Shown: positions 1 through 8,958, counted from the stretch's first letter. The stretch: 64,000 nt of DNA from Vibrio toranzoniae (GCF_024347655.1 NZ_AP025515.1:806001-870000); one strand, 5' to 3'. The notes: generated from the sequence alone by a model not told the origin. Numbers and translations are program-made.

Positions 1-312
1 GATTTAGAGATAGATGAACTAGCAAGTCAATACATTGAAGGCTTGATGACGGCATTATCTCACCACGCGAACCGTGGTAGTCATGCTAACACCTTGCAAC
101 ACCTTCAGGGTTACTTTAAAAAGCAACTGAGCAGCGCGCATAAGCAAGAGCTTGCCAATCAGATAACCTCATTCCGCGAAGGTGTCATTCCTCTGTTAGT
201 ACCATTAACACTGATCAACCACTATCTAATGGAATACCCAAATGAATACCTTGAATCACAAGTGTATCTCAACCCTCACCCACAAGAACTTAAACTGAGG
301 TACGGATATTGA
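1..312 (+). CDS. DUF1722 (YbgA-type) protein, C-terminal part
   Basis: The reading frame is open from the first base, so the gene starts outside the window and only about 103 C-terminal residues are visible. The pattern H-x-N-x-L-Q-H-L-Q-G-Y-F-K-K-Q, followed by a VPLTL segment and a PHPQELKLR tail, is typical of the DUF1722/YbgA domain, which often lies beside photolyase genes. Its TGA overlaps the TTG start of the photolyase gene, so the two are probably translationally coupled. The biochemical function of DUF1722 is not known to me; a link to light or DNA-damage responses is inferred from position. In related bacteria the same polypeptide often carries an N-terminal DUF523 domain, which would lie outside this window. 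Confidence 0.8.
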   Translation, partial: DLEIDELASQYIEGLMTALSHHANRGSHANTLQHLQGYFKKQLSSAHKQELANQITSFREGVIPLLVPLTLINHYLMEYPNEYLESQVYLNPHPQELKLRYGY

Positions 313-1724
313 GCGATATTTTATGGATACGACGAGACCTAAGGATTCACGATAATCCCGCTCTCGTCGCTGCAATTGAAAACGGCGTAACTATCGCCGT
401 TTTTATCTCTACCCCGCAGCAATGGCAACGACATCACCTAGCACCAATCAAAGCAGATTTTATCTACCGCCACCTCAAGCAGTTAGAATCACAGCTCTCG
501 GAGTTCGGTATCACTCTGCTGCACCTCAAAGCCACTGATTTTAACGACCAAGCCACAAAACTAGTCGACTTATGTAAACAGCTCGATGCGACATGTGTCT
601 ACGCCAACTCAGAGCCTGAGGTCGATGAACAAGCTCGCGATCAAAAGCTGATTTCAAACGGCCTAAACCTAAAGATAAGCGACTGCGATGTAATGCTGCC
701 ACTAGGTAGCGTTCTCAATAAACAAGGCGAGATGTTCAAAGTCTTTACGCCATTTAAGAACGCTTGGCTAAAAGAAGTTCAGGTAAAAGGCATCATCTGT
801 AACCCTGCTCCTTTCGTGCCTACTGAGCTTTCACAAGAACAGCTTCCTGACGACTTAAAAGCCTTAAGAATCTCCGCTGACTATGATTTCGACTTTCCGC
901 GTGTTGATTCAAGTCGCTGGCCATTAAGCCAAGATGTATTAAAAAGCGTGATTCCCAACTTCCTAGCAAACAAAGTCAACGACTACGCGGCGTTTAGGGA
1001 TATTCCTTCGATTAAAGGCACGTCAGGGTTGTCACCCTATTTAGCAATAGGAGCGGTCAGTCCGAGGTGGCTAGCGATTCAATTGATTCAGCAGCAACCT
1101 GACCTATTATTTGACACTCAATTACCTGCCTTTTCTTGGCTTAATGAATTGATATGGCGAGATTTTTATAAACATCTGATGTTTCACCACCCTGATTTAG
1201 TGAAAGGCTCTAATTTCCAGTCCAAGTACAACGGCTTAGATTGGCATCAGGACCACCCAAGCTTCAAAGCATGGTGTGAAGGTAAAACGGGTTATCCATT
1301 GGTTGATGCCGCTATGCGTCAATTAGTTGAGACTGGCTGGATGCACAACCGGTTAAGAATGGTGGTGGCGAGTTTCCTGACCAAGCATCTACTCATTGAC
1401 TGGCGTTGGGGCGAGCGATTCTTTATGTCGCACCTTATCGATGGTGATTTTAGTGCCAACAATGGTGGCTGGCAATGGGCGTCAAGTACGGGCTGTGACG
1501 CTCAACCTTACTTTAGAATTTTCAATCCAATCACTCAAAGTGAAAAGTTTGATCCAAAAGGCATTTTTATTCGTAAGTACATACCAGAGCTGCAAAATAT
1601 CCCTGATAAGCATGTACATTTCCCACATGACTTTATCGCTAAAAACGGAATAGACAGCGAATACTGGCAACCCATCGTCGAACATAAAGAAGCACGATTG
1701 AGAGCCTTAGCCTTTTTCAAATAA
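309..1724 (+). CDS. phrB: Deoxyribodipyrimidine photolyase (class I CPD photolyase)
   Basis: Repairs cyclobutane pyrimidine dimers using blue or near-UV light; a cytoplasmic FAD enzyme with an antenna cofactor. The 471 residues match the usual class I length. The N-terminal alpha/beta photolyase domain opens with ILWIRRDLRIHDNP. The FAD-binding half carries WLNELIWRDFYKH (about residue 277), GYPLVDAAMRQL (about 327) and DGDFSANNGGWQW (about 377), which are family signatures. The start is a TTG that overlaps the upstream stop by 4 bp. It is the first recognised enzyme of an eight- or nine-gene operon whose other members look like lipid-modification and oxidative-stress proteins, which suggests induction by light or singlet oxygen rather than by SOS. 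Confidence 0.95.
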   Translation: MSDILWIRRDLRIHDNPALVAAIENGVTIAVFISTPQQWQRHHLAPIKADFIYRHLKQLESQLSEFGITLLHLKATDFNDQATKLVDLCKQLDATCVYANSEPEVDEQARDQKLISNGLNLKISDCDVMLPLGSVLNKQGEMFKVFTPFKNAWLKEVQVKGIICNPAPFVPTELSQEQLPDDLKALRISADYDFDFPRVDSSRWPLSQDVLKSVIPNFLANKVNDYAAFRDIPSIKGTSGLSPYLAIGAVSPRWLAIQLIQQQPDLLFDTQLPAFSWLNELIWRDFYKHLMFHHPDLVKGSNFQSKYNGLDWHQDHPSFKAWCEGKTGYPLVDAAMRQLVETGWMHNRLRMVVASFLTKHLLIDWRWGERFFMSHLIDGDFSANNGGWQWASSTGCDAQPYFRIFNPITQSEKFDPKGIFIRKYIPELQNIPDKHVHFPHDFIAKNGIDSEYWQPIVEHKEARLRALAFFK

Positions 1725-1738
1725 TTAGAGTGAGTATT

Positions 1739-2170
1739 ATGGATAACTCTCTATGGCTTGATAACTTTCTCAACATGTATCGAGAACTTGGTACCGAGAA
1801 TTTTGATGTGCTGAAAACGGTGTATCATCCAAAAATTGAATTCAAAGACCCACTGCATCAAGTCAGTGGGATCGAAGCACTGACGCACTATTTTGAGAAC
1901 CTATATTCCCAAGTAACCAGCTGCTACTTTCACATAGAGCACAAGTTTGAGGTGAAAGATGAGGCGTCTATATATTGGACAATGCAGTTTGCTCACAAGC
2001 AGTTGAATGGTCAAAAGCCAATAGAAGTGCAAGGACACAGCCACCTTAAAATGCTTGATGGTCAAGTGGTCTATCACAGAGACTATCTCGACGTCGGCTC
2101 GATGTTGTACGAACACATCCCAGTGTTAGGTTGTGCTATCAAATCCATCAAAAAGAGAGCGAGTCGATAA
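1739..2170 (+). CDS. NTF2-like (SnoaL-type) protein
   Basis: A cytoplasmic protein of 143 residues with the alpha+beta cone pattern of NTF2/SnoaL-like proteins: a helical N-terminus, then DPLHQVSGIEAL and a central strand region rich in aromatic residues. A GTG 9 bp upstream is also possible, but the ATG has the better-spaced AGAGTGAG ribosome site. The stop overlaps the ATG of the next gene by 1 bp. Homologues sit in the same photolyase operon in other vibrios. No catalytic residues can be assigned; it could bind a small hydrophobic ligand or be an isomerase. Confidence 0.75.
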   Translation: MDNSLWLDNFLNMYRELGTENFDVLKTVYHPKIEFKDPLHQVSGIEALTHYFENLYSQVTSCYFHIEHKFEVKDEASIYWTMQFAHKQLNGQKPIEVQGHSHLKMLDGQVVYHRDYLDVGSMLYEHIPVLGCAIKSIKKRASR

Positions 2171-2901
2171 TGCGTATTATGATCACAGGGTCAACCTCAG
2201 GTATCGGCCAATCACTCTCACTCGATTATGCTCAACAAGGGCATGAAGTTATTGCTTGCGGCCGCAATCCAGACAAACTGCAGGCTTTAGTCGATTCCCA
2301 CAAAACAGACCTGTCACACTCATCCATTGAGCCACTCTGTATTGATCTAACCGATTACCACAATTTCCCTGAGCTTGACCACAACAAGCCACTCGACCTG
2401 CTAATTTTGAATGCAGGTGATTGTGAGTATATCGATGATCCATTGAATTTTGATGCGGAGCTTTTCGAGCGCGTCATTAATATCAACCTGATCTCTATTG
2501 GCTACGCCTTAAAAGCATGGCTCAAAAACATCAAGCCCGGCGGTCGCTTGGTTTTGGTGAGTTCAAGCGCCAGCTTTTTGCCTTTGCCTAGAGCTGAGGC
2601 TTATGGCGCTTCTAAGGCGGCACTCACGTATTTAGGCAGAACGCTTTCGGTTGACCTAGCACAGCACGATATTCATGTCTCAATTGTGCACCCTGGCTTC
2701 GTAGAAACACCATTAACCGAGCGAAATACGTTCTCTATGCCTATGATTATTAGTAGTGAGGTCGCAACTCAGCGAATCGTAAACGGTATTGCTCAAGGAA
2801 AGAGTGAGATCGATTTCCCAAGACGATTCATCATGTTGATGAAGCTATTAAGAATGCTTCCAACTTCAGTTTGGCAAAAACTCGCTTCAAGGATGGTATA
2901 A
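2170..2901 (+). CDS. Short-chain dehydrogenase/reductase
   Basis: Classical SDR of 243 residues, NAD(P)-dependent, substrate unknown. The cofactor motif TGSTSGIGQ lies at residues 5-13, an LNAG motif follows mid-protein, and the active site reads S...YGASK (Ser, then Tyr-x-x-x-Lys). The start at ATG 2170 overlaps the previous stop by 1 bp; a longer frame from 2131 would run back into the upstream gene and was rejected. It is translationally coupled within the photolyase-Cfa operon, so its substrate may be a lipid or aldehyde formed under photo-oxidative stress (inference). Confidence 0.9.
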   Translation: MRIMITGSTSGIGQSLSLDYAQQGHEVIACGRNPDKLQALVDSHKTDLSHSSIEPLCIDLTDYHNFPELDHNKPLDLLILNAGDCEYIDDPLNFDAELFERVININLISIGYALKAWLKNIKPGGRLVLVSSSASFLPLPRAEAYGASKAALTYLGRTLSVDLAQHDIHVSIVHPGFVETPLTERNTFSMPMIISSEVATQRIVNGIAQGKSEIDFPRRFIMLMKLLRMLPTSVWQKLASRMV

Positions 2902-2903
2902 CA

Positions 2904-4175
2904 ATGAAGAAAATCGCCATTATTGGTTCAGGCATCTCTGGACTCACTTGCGCGCACATATTAGATAAGCACCACGACGTAACGGTATTCGAAAAAAATG
3001 ATTACGTTGGGGGGCACACCGCCACCGTTGATATTGAACATCAAGGCTCGGCGTTTTCTATCGACACTGGCTTTATCGTATTCAACGATCGAACCTATCC
3101 AAATTTCAATCAACTCCTCGAGCAACTGGGCGTCGAAAGGCAACCCACCGAAATGAGTTTCAGCGTTCACAACACCACCACCAAGTTTGAATACAACGGC
3201 CACAGCATTAATTCTCTGTTTGCTCAACGAAGTAACATCTTCAAACCTCAATTCTGGTCTTTGGTTTCTGACATTCTCAAGTTCAACAAATTGTGTAAGG
3301 CTCAGTTTGAAAGCAATGAGTTTACTCCAGACGTTACCCTTGGCAGTTTCTTGCGTGATAACCAGTTTTCTGACTTCTTTAGTCAGCACTACATTCTGCC
3401 GATGGGTGCCGCTATTTGGTCGACAAGCTTAGAAGAGATGGAAGAGTTTGAGCTCAAGTTCTTTATCCAGTTCTTCTATAACCATGGCCTACTCGACATC
3501 GCCAACCGACCTCAGTGGTACGTGATTCCTAAAGGGTCTCGCTCTTATGTTGAGATCATCCTTTCACATTTGAACAAACCGGTTGCGTTGAATACGTCAA
3601 TCAAACAGGTCACCCGCCAAGAGGTTGGTATTACCATTGAATTTGAAGATGGTGTCACACAAGACTTCGATGAAGTGATATTCGCCTGTCACTCAGACCA
3701 AGCCCTGCGCCTACTTGGTGATGCGACCGAACAAGAGCAGCAGGTTCTGGGAGAGATTCCATACAGCCGCAACGAAGTGGTACTCCACACGGATACTCGC
3801 TTACTACCAGACAGAAAGCTGGCTTGGGCGAGTTGGAACTACATGCTCGATGGCGACAGCAAACGACCAGCCTGTGTTACTTACAACATGAACATCCTGC
3901 AGGGCATTGAAAGCCAAGACACCTTCTGTGTAACCCTAAATCAAAGTGACGCGATAGCACCTGAGAAAATCATTCGCAGCTTTGTTTATCATCACCCGGT
4001 TCTTAACTCGAACACAGTTGAAGCTCAGCACAAGCGTGAACAGATTTGTGGCAAAAACCAAACTCACTTCGCAGGCGCTTACTGGTACAACGGGTTCCAT
4101 GAAGATGGTGTCCACAGCGCACTTGATGTAACCAAACGCTTCGGCTTAGATTTGAATACGAGTTCAGCGCTATGA
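2904..4175 (+). CDS. FAD-dependent oxidoreductase (amine oxidase/desaturase-like)
   Basis: A 423-residue flavoprotein of the NAD(P)-binding Rossmann/amine-oxidase superfamily, related in layout to phytoene-desaturase-like proteins. The dinucleotide-binding motif GSGISG lies at about residues 8-13, followed by a glutamate after the second strand (VFEKNDYVGGH). The start is ATG 2904, two bases after the SDR stop, not the longer frame from 2871. The last 4 bp overlap the DUF1365 gene. FAD protein, DUF1365 and Cfa-type methyltransferase recur as a trio in many bacteria; in Rhodobacter, relatives of the trio belong to the singlet-oxygen (RpoE-ChrR) response and lipid modification. Acting on unsaturated acyl chains is a reasonable inference. 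Confidence 0.88.
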   Translation: MKKIAIIGSGISGLTCAHILDKHHDVTVFEKNDYVGGHTATVDIEHQGSAFSIDTGFIVFNDRTYPNFNQLLEQLGVERQPTEMSFSVHNTTTKFEYNGHSINSLFAQRSNIFKPQFWSLVSDILKFNKLCKAQFESNEFTPDVTLGSFLRDNQFSDFFSQHYILPMGAAIWSTSLEEMEEFELKFFIQFFYNHGLLDIANRPQWYVIPKGSRSYVEIILSHLNKPVALNTSIKQVTRQEVGITIEFEDGVTQDFDEVIFACHSDQALRLLGDATEQEQQVLGEIPYSRNEVVLHTDTRLLPDRKLAWASWNYMLDGDSKRPACVTYNMNILQGIESQDTFCVTLNQSDAIAPEKIIRSFVYHHPVLNSNTVEAQHKREQICGKNQTHFAGAYWYNGFHEDGVHSALDVTKRFGLDLNTSSAL

Positions 4176-4978
4176 ACACTCACGCCCTGACACCCGGCAT
4201 GGGGAGCGCTCCCGAAAAGAGTGAAGAACTCAGCGGGATCTATTGGGGTAACGTCAGACATCGCCGTTTCGGCGACATCACCCACGAGTTCAGCTATCAA
4301 CTATATATGATGGGGCTGGATCTTGATGAACTGCCCCAAACCACAGCGCGTAGTGCGCTGTTCGGAACTCAATGGTATAACCCGATTCGCTTTGTCGAAT
4401 CGGATTATCTCGCTGAAAAAAAAGAAAATAGCATTAACAATGAACCAAAATCACTTAAGCAACGTATAGCTTCCAAAGTGCAACAACTTGGTGGGGTTTG
4501 GTCTGAGTCAAATAGAGTGACAATGTTGGCACAGTGCCGTTGTTTAGGTATTTATTTCAGCCCAATCAACTGTTTTTTCTGCTACGACGAAACCGGAGAG
4601 TGTCGCTATATGTTGGCTGAAGTGAGTAACACACCTTGGCGACAACGACATTACTACCTGATCGACATGCAACAAGAGTTAAAGGTTAAGAAGGAGTTCC
4701 ACGTATCGCCTTTTATGGACTTAAACATGACCTACTTTTGGAAGATTAAGCCACCAGCGAAACGAACATTAGTCCACATCGAAAGCCGACGAGACGAAAA
4801 GCTTTTCGATGCAACGCTGGCACTGACCAAGCAGTCAGTAACCAAGCAAAACATTCGACGAACAGTATTCAAGATTCCGGCGATGACGATAAAAGTCGTG
4901 ATGGGAATTTATTATCAGGCTCTCAAATTATTCCTGAAAAAAGTACCGTTCGTGGCGCACCCAGACTCAACGTCTTAA
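4172..4978 (+). CDS. DUF1365 family protein
   Basis: Protein of 268 residues with the DUF1365 hallmarks: an opening GxVRHRRF motif, the NPIRFVESDYL region, the CLGIYFSPINCFFCYD core, and a conserved HVSPFM motif at about two thirds of the length. ATG 4172 overlaps the preceding TGA (ATGA), indicating coupling to the FAD oxidoreductase. The reaction is not established; the fixed association with a Cfa-type methyltransferase points to acyl-chain chemistry. A 119-bp gap to the next gene follows, in which I see no strong terminator. Confidence 0.88.
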   Translation: MNTHALTPGMGSAPEKSEELSGIYWGNVRHRRFGDITHEFSYQLYMMGLDLDELPQTTARSALFGTQWYNPIRFVESDYLAEKKENSINNEPKSLKQRIASKVQQLGGVWSESNRVTMLAQCRCLGIYFSPINCFFCYDETGECRYMLAEVSNTPWRQRHYYLIDMQQELKVKKEFHVSPFMDLNMTYFWKIKPPAKRTLVHIESRRDEKLFDATLALTKQSVTKQNIRRTVFKIPAMTIKVVMGIYYQALKLFLKKVPFVAHPDSTS

Positions 4979-5097
4979 ACGCCTTTACAGTCACTAAATA
5001 GTACAACTCAATTAATGATTTGGGCGTCTCAAACCAACGAACAACACCCAACCTTAGTTGACCTAAAAAATTAAAATGAGTTCTCAGCGAGGTTTAC

Positions 5098-6378
5098 ATG
5101 GAACAGCTTGCAAAACAAAACAACAACATTAAACAACAAGCTAAAGCCGTTGCTGTTTCAAGCAACTGTAAATATCGAGCTTTAATCTTCAAGGTGTTAG
5201 AACGCCTGCAATTTGCGACGCTCGAAATCATCGAGCGAGACCAAAATTCAGTGTTTGGTGATCGAGAAGCAGACTTGAAAGGTCGAATTGTGATTCACGA
5301 TGCGACCTTTTTTAGAGATGTTGTCATCAACGGCAGTATTGGTGCATCCGAAGCCTACATTGATGGTAAATGGACCAGCCCAGATCTGACTCGCGTTATC
5401 CAGATCATGGCGCGCAACCAATCGCAGCTAGACGAATTGGACGACAAGACACAGTGGATTTCTCGCATCAAAAACCTATTGCTGCGTCGTAAGAATGCCA
5501 ACACCGAGCAGGGCTCTAAGCGAAATATTCTCGCTCACTACGATATTGGCAACGAACTGTATGAGCGCTTCTTAGATAGCTCAATGCAATACTCTTCCGC
5601 TATCTACAGCGAAGAAGCAGAAACCCTATCCAAAGCTCAGCAAAACAAAATGAAAACCATCTGTGAGCGCTTAGAGTTGTCAGAAAACGATAACGTGGTC
5701 GAGATAGGCACAGGCTGGGGTGGATTGGCTATATTCATGGCGCAACACTATGGTTGCCATGTCACCACAACCACAATCTCAGATGCCCAACACGCGCTTG
5801 CAGAACAAAGAGTAAAAGCACTTGGCTTAACCGACAAAATCACCCTCCTTAAAGAAGATTACCGTAACCTCGATGGCGAGTATGACAAATTGGTCTCTAT
5901 CGAGATGATAGAAGCAGTCGGCCATGAATATCTACAAACCTTCTTTGAGAAATGTTCTTCGCTACTGAAACCTTCAGGCAAGATGTTGATCCAAGCAATC
6001 ACCATCGCCGACAGTCGTTACGATAAATACCGCAAAGGCGTCGACTTTATTCAGAAGTACATTTTCCCGGGCGGTTGTCTACCTTCGGTTTCAGTGATGA
6101 CTCAACACCTTGCGACCAGCACAGACCTTGTCGTCCAAGAAATTAATGACATAGGCCTGCACTACGCTCGCACGCTTAACGACTGGAACATCGCCTTTGA
6201 AAACAGCTGGCAAGAGTTAGAGTCTCTCGGTTATTCAGAAGAGTTTAAGCGCTTATGGATCTTCTACTTCTGCTACTGTGAAGGGGCATTCAAAGAGCGC
6301 GTGATCAGCACACATCACCTAGTGGCCAGAAAACCTCGTTACTTTGGAGCAAAAGATGAAACAGTTTTGGATTATTAA
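5098..6378 (+). CDS. cfa: Cyclopropane-fatty-acyl-phospholipid synthase family methyltransferase
   Basis: SAM-dependent enzyme that modifies the double bond of phospholipid acyl chains at the inner membrane. The 426 residues contain the HYDIGNELYERFLD segment (about 149-162), the SAM motif VEIGTGWGGLA (about 200-210) and the IEMIEAVGHEY motif. Classical Cfa makes cyclopropane acyl chains, but members found beside FAD oxidoreductase and DUF1365 genes can instead methylate the chain towards branched or furan fatty acids. Which applies here cannot be decided from sequence. Its end overlaps the DUF2878 start by 23 bp. Confidence 0.9.
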   Translation: MEQLAKQNNNIKQQAKAVAVSSNCKYRALIFKVLERLQFATLEIIERDQNSVFGDREADLKGRIVIHDATFFRDVVINGSIGASEAYIDGKWTSPDLTRVIQIMARNQSQLDELDDKTQWISRIKNLLLRRKNANTEQGSKRNILAHYDIGNELYERFLDSSMQYSSAIYSEEAETLSKAQQNKMKTICERLELSENDNVVEIGTGWGGLAIFMAQHYGCHVTTTTISDAQHALAEQRVKALGLTDKITLLKEDYRNLDGEYDKLVSIEMIEAVGHEYLQTFFEKCSSLLKPSGKMLIQAITIADSRYDKYRKGVDFIQKYIFPGGCLPSVSVMTQHLATSTDLVVQEINDIGLHYARTLNDWNIAFENSWQELESLGYSEEFKRLWIFYFCYCEGAFKERVISTHHLVARKPRYFGAKDETVLDY

Positions 6379-6880
6379 TCTGGTCCTGTTTCAAGCGACC
6401 TGGGTTTGCAGCGCCTTCTTTACCGCGCAAGCCCCGTTCATCGCGCCACTGATTGTGGTTGTTCATTTCCTTCTCTCTCCGACTCGCAGTCGTGACCTGA
6501 AAATCCTCTGTTTACTTCCATTGGGGCTATTGCTTGATAGCCTCATGCTTTACTTCGGCGTGTTTGCCGTCGATTCTGAAATTGCCAATCAATCATGGTT
6601 TCCAGTGTGGCTCGTATGTCTATGGATCATGTTTTTGATCAGCTTCAATCACAGCCTAAATTGGCTTTTAAAATGCTCGAAAGTGATCTTGTTCGCCATA
6701 GGGTTCGTAGCGGGTACTAGTAGCTATTGGGGAGGCATCAAAGTAGGCGCCCTTATTACTACTTGGCCAGATGCATCGGTAGTTGCTGCCCTTGCAATAA
6801 GTTGGGGAATTTTGTTGCCCTCACTGGTGGCCGCCTACTCCAACTTAGTACAACCTGAAGTAGCAAGGACAACGAGGTGA
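6356..6880 (+). CDS. DUF2878 family membrane protein
   Basis: About 174 residues forming four or five hydrophobic segments, so an inner-membrane protein of the DUF2878 family that accompanies cfa-type genes. The start at ATG 6356 is preceded by GGAGC at a good distance; an earlier TTG at 6344 lies upstream of that ribosome site and was rejected. It overlaps the 3' end of cfa. The function is unknown. Co-occurrence with a lipid methyltransferase suggests a role at the membrane substrate, but this is inference. Confidence 0.75.
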   Translation: MKQFWIINLVLFQATWVCSAFFTAQAPFIAPLIVVVHFLLSPTRSRDLKILCLLPLGLLLDSLMLYFGVFAVDSEIANQSWFPVWLVCLWIMFLISFNHSLNWLLKCSKVILFAIGFVAGTSSYWGGIKVGALITTWPDASVVAALAISWGILLPSLVAAYSNLVQPEVARTTR

Positions 6881-6883
6881 CTT

Positions 6884-7507
6884 ATGGCTTATTCACGCAA
6901 CCCGACGCAAGCGTTCAAACATGAGAGCGACAACAGTCGTGCACGCACGCCGTCAAACGATCGTACGCAAACAAGCTTTCGTACCCTAGCAAGCAAGCAA
7001 AGAACGACCAAACTTTTCAGCTTTATCACCCTGTCCCTAATTTTTGCTGCACTCCTGTTCACCGGGAATGCGAAAGCTTCTGTCGTCGATGATCTCAACA
7101 AGCGCGGCCAAGGCGAAATGAGTTACCTGTTTTGGACACTTTATTCTGCGGAGTTCTACGCAACGCCAACCAACTCTGATCGAGCATTGAAACTTGAGTA
7201 TTACCGCGCGATAGATAGCAAAGACCTCGTAGACGCAACCAAAGAGCAATGGAACAAACTTGGCTACTCAAACAACAATATTCAACGTTGGCTACAACCT
7301 TTGTACGAGATGTGGCCTAACGTTGAAGCAGGGAGCACACTCACTATCCGTGTAACAGAAGACAATATAAGCCGGTTCTACTTCGACGAACAACCGATCG
7401 GCACCATCCAAGACAAACAATTTGGTGAAGCCTTTTTGGCAATCTGGCTATCCGAAAATACATCCGAGCCCGGCCTTCGCAAACAACTATTAGGTTTAAA
7501 TAAATGA
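6884..7507 (+). CDS. Chalcone isomerase-like domain protein, exported or anchored
   Basis: Protein of 207 residues. A basic N-terminal stretch of about 45 residues leads into one hydrophobic segment (LFSFITLSLIFAALLF, about 44-60) ending in NAKAS, like a long signal peptide. The mature part (SYLFWTLYSAEFYA, then GEAFLAIWLSENTSEPGLRKQLLG) matches the bacterial chalcone isomerase-like fold, which usually binds fatty acids rather than flavonoids. ATG 6884 has an ACGAGG ribosome site. It overlaps the following lipoprotein gene by 4 bp. A periplasmic fatty-acid-binding role would fit the operon, but that is inference. Confidence 0.7.
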   Translation: MAYSRNPTQAFKHESDNSRARTPSNDRTQTSFRTLASKQRTTKLFSFITLSLIFAALLFTGNAKASVVDDLNKRGQGEMSYLFWTLYSAEFYATPTNSDRALKLEYYRAIDSKDLVDATKEQWNKLGYSNNNIQRWLQPLYEMWPNVEAGSTLTIRVTEDNISRFYFDEQPIGTIQDKQFGEAFLAIWLSENTSEPGLRKQLLGLNK

Positions 7508-8046
7508 GTCCAAAAATAAAAGTAATAAAATTCGCTCTGGCACTGCTTTCTCTTACTTGGCTATCGGGTTGTGGCTCTGCAAGTTTAGATAACCACGTAG
7601 ACACCACTCCCGAGCTCAAACTTGAAACCTTTTTTAATGGCGATCTGATGGCCTACGGCATGGTGCTCGACCGTTCTGGAAACTTACTACGCCGCTTCGA
7701 CGTTAAGCTTATTGCTACATGGGACGGTGATAACGGAGAAATTAAAGAGTGGTTCTCTTTTGCGGATGGCGAGCGTTCAACTCGAGTTTGGAACCTGATT
7801 AAGACAGGAGAAAACACCTATTCAGGAACCGCTAACGATGTGGTGGGTACTGCATACGGAGAGACTCAAGGCTCTGCCCTGTATTGGAAATACGATTTAG
7901 AAATAGAAGTAGACGGCAGCACCTATGAAGTCGTGCTAGATGATTGGATGTTCTTAATGGACGACAAACGATTGTTCAACAAAACCGAGATGTCGAAGTT
8001 TGGCTTTAAGGTCGGTGAGGTCATCTTATACATCGAGAAAATCTGA
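7504..8046 (+). CDS. DUF3833 family lipoprotein
   Basis: Protein of 180 residues with a lipoprotein signal peptide: a hydrophobic stretch, then the lipobox LSGC with Cys at about residue 23. The rest is beta-rich (FFNGDLMAYGMVLDRSG, RRFDVKLIATWDG), as in DUF3833, resembling a small lipocalin-type barrel. ATG overlaps the previous TGA by 4 bp. It is the last gene of the photolyase-Cfa operon and is followed by a hairpin terminator. Probably periplasmic and membrane-anchored; its ligand is unknown. Confidence 0.8.
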   Translation: MSPKIKVIKFALALLSLTWLSGCGSASLDNHVDTTPELKLETFFNGDLMAYGMVLDRSGNLLRRFDVKLIATWDGDNGEIKEWFSFADGERSTRVWNLIKTGENTYSGTANDVVGTAYGETQGSALYWKYDLEIEVDGSTYEVVLDDWMFLMDDKRLFNKTEMSKFGFKVGEVILYIEKI

Positions 8047-8091
8047 TTGAGCGAACTTTAGATTTAATCTTGTTCGTTTAGCGCGAAATTT

Positions 8092-8124
8092 CAGCCCACA
8101 AAGATAAGTTGTGGGCTGTTTCGT
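8092..8124 (+). terminator. Rho-independent terminator of the photolyase-Cfa operon
   Basis: Perfect 10-bp inverted repeat (CAGCCCACAA / TTGTGGGCTG, 8092-8101 and 8109-8118) with a 7-base loop, followed by TTTCGTTT. It lies 45 bp after the DUF3833 stop. Confidence 0.8.
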
Positions 8125-8275
8125 TTGATCTCGCGAATTGCATACCTGCAAGCTCAAGCCTCTGTGCTAAGATGCGCCACCAGCACACAAATGGGCTAGA
8201 CTCATACTCAGTAGTTGCTGTTTGTTTCGCTTAGCGTAGATTCCCTACCATGATTAATTGAAAAGGCTTTAAAGC

Positions 8276-8539
8276 ATGAGCAAGTTAACCTCAGCGGAGC
8301 GTAAAGCTCGCGACAATGAACGTTTCTCACAACGCGTAAACGACCGCAGAGAAAAAGGTGAAGACGTCGTTGCTTACGCACTGACCAACAAAAAAGCTGT
8401 AAAATTCCTGACTAAGTCCGAGAAAAAACGTTTCAACGAAACGAAAGCGACTCTTCAAGAAGAGAAGCGAGTTAAAGAGCAAGAAGAGCTTAACCGAATC
8501 GAAGACGCGTTCACGATCAAACAGTTCGACGAAGAGTAA
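8276..8539 (+). CDS. Small highly charged protein of unknown function
   Basis: Protein of 87 residues, very rich in Lys, Arg and Glu, predicted almost entirely helical (AERKARDNERFSQRVNDRRE, later a KEQEELNRIEDA stretch). No family is recognised with certainty; similar small charged proteins are common in Vibrio. ATG 8276 has an AAGG site 8-9 bases upstream. It stands alone between the photolyase operon terminator and an RNA-binding protein gene, and the clear ribosome site and lack of overlap with other genes support it being real. Confidence 0.6.
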   Translation: MSKLTSAERKARDNERFSQRVNDRREKGEDVVAYALTNKKAVKFLTKSEKKRFNETKATLQEEKRVKEQEELNRIEDAFTIKQFDEE

Positions 8540-8664
8540 CCTGATTCTAAAAATCGCTGGCATGACTTAACAAACCCAAGCAAGCATGAACTTAAATTAT
8601 TATGTCAGGGTGAGCATGAAAGTGTGCGACAATGCCCGGCGTAAATTCATATTCAAGGTTTATT

Positions 8665-8904
8665 ATGAAACTTCTAGTTCGTAACCTATCGCGCTCTACT
8701 TCTGAGCAAGACATCCGTGTGCTATTTTCTGAGTTTGGCTCAGTAAAAGAGTGCAGCCTAGTTTTAGACCAAGAAACTGGCGACTCAAAAGGCTTTGCTT
8801 TTGTTGAAATGCCAGAGCACGAAGAAGCTAAAGCAGCACTAAACAAGCTGAACATGACTAAGCTTGGCAAAAACACGATTCGTGTAAAAGTAGCGAACTC
8901 TTAA
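8665..8904 (+). CDS. Single-RRM RNA-binding protein
   Basis: Protein of 79 residues consisting of one RNA recognition motif. RNP2 (LLVRNL) lies at the N-terminus and RNP1 (KGFAFVEM) at about residues 45-52. ATG 8665 follows a GGTTTATT leader; the longer frame from 8632 lacks a ribosome site. Bacterial single-RRM proteins of this kind are often cold- or stress-induced and bind single-stranded RNA. It is followed by a strong terminator, so it is likely monocistronic. Confidence 0.9.
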   Translation: MKLLVRNLSRSTSEQDIRVLFSEFGSVKECSLVLDQETGDSKGFAFVEMPEHEEAKAALNKLNMTKLGKNTIRVKVANS

Positions 8905-8958
8905 TCGAGTCAATGCTTCATAAGCCACATGACTTAGCTTAACGGCAGCACAGATGAT

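Noticed and set aside
2961..3389. 142-codon open frame on the minus strand
   Set aside because: Antisense to the FAD oxidoreductase; no supporting signal.
4979..5097. Promoter or riboswitch upstream of cfa
   Set aside because: The 119-bp gap shows no recognisable ECF sigma-type -35/-10 pair or conserved structure by eye; a secondary promoter cannot be excluded.
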